A stretch of DNA of 11,662 nt from Nitrososphaerales archaeon TH5895 (GTDB taxonomy: Archaea; Thermoproteota; Nitrososphaeria; Nitrososphaerales; Nitrososphaeraceae), in contig JAATVS010000569.1 in the NCBI GenBank assembly GCA_014523695.1, forward strand, positions 1 to 11,662, read 5' to 3'. Shown piece after piece: positions 7,042 through 11,662 of this stretch. Under the pieces are notes generated by a model. The model was not told the origin of the DNA. It saw only the letters and a list, made by a program, of their open reading frames with translations, and did no database searches. Every line of letters starts with the position of its first letter. The stretch's first letter is position 1. Made by a program: the position numbers and the translations under genes.

Positions 7042-7214
7042 AATACTTTTTTGCCTATAACATGAATTATTTCACATCCAGTGGAGAATCCTAAATGTTT
7101 CATATTTGGATATTGATTAAGATTGCCTAACAGTTCGCCATAGTGTAAGTAAAGATAAGACGATGCCAATACCAAGAATGTATTCGGATTTGCTTGAAGA
7201 CTAAACGTCACCAA
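7026..7214 (-). pseudogene. Possible glycosyltransferase fragment, antisense
   Basis: A minus-strand 62-codon frame reads YGELLGNLNQYPNMKHLGF, then STGCEIIHVIGKKVF. This resembles the donor-domain stretch of GT4 enzymes (GxLxxxLxxxPNVxxLGFxxGxEKIxLI). The donor-binding Glu motif that should follow is absent: the frame stops within the end of the plus-strand GT4 gene. If real, it is a remnant of another glycosyltransferase gene. The likeness covers only about 30 residues and may be chance. Confidence 0.25.
7047..7052 (+). terminator. T-run after the GT4 gene
   Basis: Six consecutive T bases begin five bases past the TAG of the glycosyltransferase gene. Archaeal RNA polymerase stops at short T-runs without needing a hairpin, so this could end the transcript and leave the next gene to its own promoter. 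Confidence 0.4.
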
Positions 7215-7235
7215 AAGTTAATACATCTGTCTTCT

Positions 7236-7249
7236 AGTATATTTTAAAT
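7236..7249 (+). promoter_or_regulatory. Candidate TATA box for the giant membrane protein, leaderless transcript
   Basis: An AT-only stretch (AGTATATTTTAAAT) is centred about 20-25 bases before the ATG at 7263. At archaeal spacing the transcript would begin at or next to the start codon. No purine-rich ribosome-binding site precedes the ATG, as expected for leaderless translation. Confidence 0.45.
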
Positions 7250-7262
7250 TCTGTAGACGGGA

Positions 7263-10200
7263 ATGAAGCCTAAAAATGCTACACACAATGATGCCTATTC
7301 GCTGCGTATTCTACAACTTGTATTTTCTCCTATTTGCCGCGAAGATAATATCTTAATCTTACCAGGATCACTACTTTCAGGCTTTCTAGTATTTTATTTC
7401 CTTTCAGTGTTGCTGGTGACGTCTTTTGAAATCGCAGTCCCGTTATCTATTATCTTATCTATTCTAATCTTCGCCATGACCAAATATTACTCCTGCGATT
7501 ACCTTAGCAAAAATAGCAGTAGTAAACGCAGTCTTAATTCATCTCGATTTGCCAAAAATGATGGTCCTTTAACTTCTGACTTGACGGAGAAGAATAAGAT
7601 AAACCAAATATCCGATCAGGCTAACACAACAAACGCTCTTTTCGTTATCGCGTATCTTAGTCTGCTAGTAGTTATCAGTCTGGGACTTCTTTATAATTCT
7701 TCTCTCCCAGCTGAAAATGAACGATTATTCATAGCATGGGAGCAGTTACTTGGTTCCCCAGTTAATTTTCTGCTCGTATCAGCGGCCATTGTTCTTTGTT
7801 TTTTTCTACCCGGATACGCCACTGTTAAAATGCTTTCAGGCAGGAATGGAAATCGTGATAGTACTATACCACTATTTTTTATATTAAGACAACCTTTGCC
7901 GAGGATTTTAGTTGCTTATCTCTTCAGTATGCTCATTACAGGATTAACTGGATATGTCGTAGCTTCCATAGGAGTAGACGAAACAACAGAGCCCGTTCTG
8001 AATATTCCGAACTTGACCAGCGTTATACTTATCATTGTTTATGGCATAATCCTTGCTTTTTTTGTTTTGCATCAAAAGGTGAAGATAGTACCAATTCTTA
8101 CGTCCGCATATAATCACATTAGCCAATATCACAGTTTCAATTCGTCTATAGATAAACTAATGTCGCATTTTAGTAGAGACAAAAATATCTGGCAAGTTAC
8201 CATTTTTGCCAGTCTTTTTGCGATTGTGGTTTTTTATACATATTATCTTGATCAAGGTAAAATTGTTGTCGATCAATGGTTCCATCATGGAAGGGCTCTC
8301 TTAATAAATTCTGGCTTTTTTAAAGACATTGCAGCATCCGGCGGGGATGCTATATGGAATCCGCCATTATTCTCTTCTCTTTTGGCTGCATTTTTCAATT
8401 TATCAGGTGTTCCTTCAGTGAATGCATATGTTTCAATCAACTTTCTAAATATTATGCCTGTCATTGCGTTTTATTACTTCTTTACACAATGGGTTTCGGA
8501 ACGAAGAAGGAGAGCAGCTGCATTGGCGGCAACACTGTTTATGTTAGGATCAGGGTTTGGTTGGATCGTAGTACTTGATATGACAGCTAATTCTCCACCT
8601 TTGAATATAGGATCATCTGTTAGCATTCTTGCCCGGGTTTCAGATATCACGTACGATGTGGGGACTCCAAACACATTCGTCGGTGTGAACCATCCTGACA
8701 TTACGACTCCTTTAATTATTATTGCTCTTCCCGCTGGGTTTACATTGCTAGGCTTAATAGGAAACGTAAGAATTATTCAAGAAAAGCAGAGAGTGAGAGC
8801 GATAATCAATAAAATAAAAACCAACGCGACTAGTACCGTTAAACTTTTTGTATCTAGAGATCGTGTTGCGGGTGTCGCTACCTCTGTCATTACAATAACA
8901 GCACTTTCGTTCCTGGGTATTTTAGCTCATGATGAATTTTACTTTTTTATTATAATAATATCTATTATCATGGTAGTACTCATTCGTAGGCCAATAGTAT
9001 CTCCTTACAATGCCTTCTATTCTTCTGTTTTTGCTTCGTTTTTGTGCGCGATGATATTGGTTGTTTTAGTTGATCTCTTTATTTCGCCAACGGAATATTA
9101 TGTGATTAGAGTTATATCGAACTATCCTCTCATATCTCTTTCTTTTATGTTTGTGTCTGTAATGTTTATTTTGCATACAATAAGAGCTGGAATAATAAAA
9201 AGCCATTTTGTTACCAAGATTGAAGGAAAAATTAAGAAAACATTAATTAAGGCTTTTGAAAGGGTCAGGGAAAAAATACTAAAGACGATATCTATTTTAG
9301 GTCTTTGGAAAACACCGAACAATTTAGTTAGTTATTACTACCAGCAGAAAATTCACAAGCTCTGCAGGATTATTTTATCTATAGTTACAGTTTCAATTGT
9401 ATCTTATCTGTATTTGTTTACATTCATAGTGTGGGAAAACCTTTCGGAATTTGAAATACGATCGCAAGTCGATCTGTTGCAAGATTACAATACTCCATGG
9501 TATTTCATTCCTATGAAACTTGGTGTACCAGGGCTATTTGGTTTAGCATTTCTTCTCTCTTACATTTTTAAGAGATTCGAAAAGGAAGTCTTCGTTTTCG
9601 GGATAATTGCAGTTATTGCCTTACTAGCCGGGCCTCATTATCTTGAACACAGAACAGGTAAATATCTCATGGCTAGTATGGCATCCTTCGCTGCCTTGCT
9701 GGTGTACAAAATAATATCGTATAACGCAGTCAGTTCGTACTCTTCCTCTTCTCACTTGAAACGAAGCCATTATTTGAAATGGCGGCCGTTAGTTAGTGGA
9801 ATGATTCTTGGAATAGTTGTTACTTTAAGCTGTATGTCTGTGTTTATCTTCGCAGGGTACGTTGGCTCAATTTCTCATTTACCAGTGAACGAGGGATCAC
9901 GAAGGGATTTTCCTACAGTATCAGAGATGAATTTTCTCAGTTTTTTTCAAGGCGAGCTGACCAATGATTCACGAATCTATAATGTGGCAATGCCTGAGAG
10001 TGAGGCCGATCCTGCTGGGCGCGGAATAATTACTAAAATCTTCGGCTTCACGCCGCTGACAATACGCGAGCTTGTTCAAAGCTCGTCGATTTTTAATGCT
10101 TCAAATTTAGAAACCTTCTATGAGCAACTGGAAGATACTGACACTAAATATGTTTTATTCCCAAAGAAAAATGGATATGTTCAGTTATCAGGACCATCAT

Positions 10201-11662
10201 ACTCTCTTTTTCCAACTACAATCAATCCATTCGTTCTGTTCTCGCTCGATAATTTCCCAAGGGTGTACGAGGATAATAATTACTTACTTTTAGAAGTTCC
10301 TCCTCTCACCTCTCCGGAGCCTCCCTCGCGCTCCCAATTATCACACCTAGCGGAGGACAGTAATAGTTATAATGATGTTGCGCTGATTTACAGAAAAGAT
10401 GCTCAACAACCATTAAACCAGTTCCTGCGCTTCTTCTATGGTTCTAAACCTATCGATAGTGGTAGTGGTAATGATAATGGTGCGCCGGTTTCGAAATATA
10501 ACAACGCATCATTGTTTTCATCATTATTTTCCTATTTGACGCAAGAGAAATACAAAAAACAGTATCCTCTTAGTATACTCGCGTTATCTAAATCAAGATA
10601 CGGTCTATTTCCGGAGGGTGATTTGTCTGCTTTTTCTAAAAAATATGTAATATTGCCCTTCGATCCTCCTATAACTGATTGCTGTACTGCTACTAATACT
10701 ACTGAAACTTCATCTCTCCCCCGGCCATATCAAAACAACAATAATACTCATGCTGATAATGGCAAAGAACTTTCCAATTACTATTTAGATTACGTCAAAA
10801 ACGGAGGCAATCTTATAGTAATAGATTCAGAATATTACTATAATAGAAATAAAAATAATAATAATAATGATAATATCATAGAAAATTCGAAGGGGATGTT
10901 TAGTAAATTATTGTCGATCAAACCAGGCAACCTTACCAAATTCAATGGTATTACTAGTATTACTGAGGCTAATACTGACACAGCTTCGTCTTTATCTTCT
11001 CTATCCTCTTCCAGTCGACTAGGTGATGACACAATTAGTGACACCATTGTCGGTCGCAATACCAGCCTGACCACCTACAAAAATTCAATAACGAATATCT
11101 CTGGAGAGGCACAAGATATTACCGTAGAGAATAAATCTATTACTGCTACATCCAACGGGTTAATTAATATCAATGGTTTAAAGGTAAAGTCGTTTTATGT
11201 CTATGATAAGAACATCAATAATGTTAGTGCGGTAGCTCACCAAGTGGTTGCACCATTTGCGATGGAGAAGAAGTACGGTAGTGGCACGATTACCTTCGTA
11301 AATGCAGCAGGATATTTTCATCACATCATAGAAAACCCAAGCAATTCCTTTTTAACCTTGGGTGATATCCCAGATGTTCTTGGCCTGCCTCTACAACAAA
11401 CATTATCATACCTTGAAAAGTACAGACAGGTTATTGAAGACCGTAAATCTTCGAATTCAAACAATCAAAATAAATCGCTAATAGACATTAAACTACCCGG
11501 GTCGGTGTCTGAACACGCAAAACAGGAAGGAATTGGAATACCTTGGGAAGAAGCCTTGTCTTCTAGCCCCAGTATTAACTTAGCCATCTCCATAGCCTTT
11601 ATCTCTGCAATAGTCATAGTAAAATCCTGGTCGAAAAATAACAAATCTAAGATGGGTTCATA
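7263..11662 (+). CDS. Giant polytopic GT-C-like membrane protein with large extracytoplasmic region, runs to window edge
   Basis: The frame is open for 1466 codons from ATG 7263, which lies two codons after an in-frame TAG (7254-7256). Residues about 30-868 carry some 17 hydrophobic segments (for example 34-52, 57-73, 125-144, 167-187, 215-237, 252-270, 309-329 and 843-868). After the seventh comes YYLDQGKIVVDQWFHHGR, with Asp330 and Asp337, placed like the catalytic acidic residues in the first outer loop of GT-C enzymes that use polyprenyl-phosphate sugars. WNPPLFSSLLAAFF and HYLEHRTGKYLMAS also recall PMT/ArnT-like proteins. A region of about 570 residues outside the membrane follows; it includes DYVKNGGNLIVIDS (1176-1189), like ThuA/GATase-fold proteins, plus Asn and Ser runs. 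A C-terminal helix (about 1438-1454) and a Lys-rich tail end the frame. The last bases, TA, may begin a stop, so the protein may be nearly complete. It probably acts in surface glycosylation; the substrate is unknown. Confidence 0.85.
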   Translation, partial: MKPKNATHNDAYSLRILQLVFSPICREDNILILPGSLLSGFLVFYFLSVLLVTSFEIAVPLSIILSILIFAMTKYYSCDYLSKNSSSKRSLNSSRFAKNDGPLTSDLTEKNKINQISDQANTTNALFVIAYLSLLVVISLGLLYNSSLPAENERLFIAWEQLLGSPVNFLLVSAAIVLCFFLPGYATVKMLSGRNGNRDSTIPLFFILRQPLPRILVAYLFSMLITGLTGYVVASIGVDETTEPVLNIPNLTSVILIIVYGIILAFFVLHQKVKIVPILTSAYNHISQYHSFNSSIDKLMSHFSRDKNIWQVTIFASLFAIVVFYTYYLDQGKIVVDQWFHHGRALLINSGFFKDIAASGGDAIWNPPLFSSLLAAFFNLSGVPSVNAYVSINFLNIMPVIAFYYFFTQWVSERRRRAAALAATLFMLGSGFGWIVVLDMTANSPPLNIGSSVSILARVSDITYDVGTPNTFVGVNHPDITTPLIIIALPAGFTLLGLIGNVRIIQEKQRVRAIINKIKTNATSTVKLFVSRDRVAGVATSVITITALSFLGILAHDEFYFFIIIISIIMVVLIRRPIVSPYNAFYSSVFASFLCAMILVVLVDLFISPTEYYVIRVISNYPLISLSFMFVSVMFILHTIRAGIIKSHFVTKIEGKIKKTLIKAFERVREKILKTISILGLWKTPNNLVSYYYQQKIHKLCRIILSIVTVSIVSYLYLFTFIVWENLSEFEIRSQVDLLQDYNTPWYFIPMKLGVPGLFGLAFLLSYIFKRFEKEVFVFGIIAVIALLAGPHYLEHRTGKYLMASMASFAALLVYKIISYNAVSSYSSSSHLKRSHYLKWRPLVSGMILGIVVTLSCMSVFIFAGYVGSISHLPVNEGSRRDFPTVSEMNFLSFFQGELTNDSRIYNVAMPESEADPAGRGIITKIFGFTPLTIRELVQSSSIFNASNLETFYEQLEDTDTKYVLFPKKNGYVQLSGPSYSLFPTTINPFVLFSLDNFPRVYEDNNYLLLEVPPLTSPEPPSRSQLSHLAEDSNSYNDVALIYRKDAQQPLNQFLRFFYGSKPIDSGSGNDNGAPVSKYNNASLFSSLFSYLTQEKYKKQYPLSILALSKSRYGLFPEGDLSAFSKKYVILPFDPPITDCCTATNTTETSSLPRPYQNNNNTHADNGKELSNYYLDYVKNGGNLIVIDSEYYYNRNKNNNNNDNIIENSKGMFSKLLSIKPGNLTKFNGITSITEANTDTASSLSSLSSSSRLGDDTISDTIVGRNTSLTTYKNSITNISGEAQDITVENKSITATSNGLININGLKVKSFYVYDKNINNVSAVAHQVVAPFAMEKKYGSGTITFVNAAGYFHHIIENPSNSFLTLGDIPDVLGLPLQQTLSYLEKYRQVIEDRKSSNSNNQNKSLIDIKLPGSVSEHAKQEGIGIPWEEALSSSPSINLAISIAFISAIVIVKSWSKNNKSKMGS
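10848..10874 (+). repeat. In-frame AAT microsatellite (poly-Asn)
   Basis: Nine codons read NKNNNNNDN (residues 1196-1204), almost all AAT. The trinucleotide run keeps the frame and sits in the predicted outer region next to the GATase-like strand, so copy changes would lengthen or shorten a loop without breaking the gene. Confidence 0.8.

Noticed and set aside
8474..8701. Minus-strand ORFs opposite the giant gene (also 7944-8132, 9122-9322, 10838-11074)
   Set aside because: They lie wholly inside the unbroken 1466-codon plus-strand frame and are shadows of it.

Overview
The window reads as a piece of chromosome from an archaeon, most plausibly a soil-type ammonia oxidiser of the Nitrososphaerales (Nitrososphaera/Nitrosocosmicus-like). 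This rests on moderately AT-rich DNA, long gene-poor stretches, AT-rich archaeal-style promoter boxes close to start codons, and a very long Asn/Ser-rich membrane protein beside lone glycosyltransferases. No rRNA, tRNA or marker gene is present, so the placement is inference.

Layout. (1) Positions 1-527, minus strand: an open frame of unknown function that runs off the left edge and has no clean start. (2) Positions 536-4502: about 4 kb with no intact gene. It holds short, broken coding remnants, nearly all on the minus strand: the C-terminal half of a UBP-type zinc finger (766-943), a GC-richer coiled-coil ORF (959-1300), a Gly/Asp-rich calcium-binding-repeat remnant (2327-2527), and a histidine-kinase N-box remnant with an in-frame stop (4248-4430). 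Weaker fragments lie at 1456-1656 and 3605-3747 on the plus strand. (3) Positions 4503-5440, minus: a polyprenyl-phosphate sugar transferase of the DPM type (GT2) with two C-terminal membrane helices; both ends look shifted in frame at A-runs. (4) Positions 5818-7041, plus: an intact GT4 glycosyltransferase with a TTG start. (5) Positions 7263 to the right edge, plus: one uninterrupted 1466-codon frame for a giant polytopic, GT-C-like membrane protein with a large, low-complexity extracytoplasmic region and a C-terminal anchor; the last two bases (TA) could begin its stop codon.

Read together, the right half is a surface-glycan locus. The GT2 enzyme would charge a lipid carrier with sugar, the GT4 enzyme would add sugars on the cytoplasmic face, and the GT-C-like protein would act on the outer face. 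The left half looks like a gene graveyard. The contrast between 4.4 kb of unbroken frame on the right and repeated frame breaks on the left argues for real decay rather than uniformly poor sequence, although indels at A-runs at the gene edges could be consensus errors.
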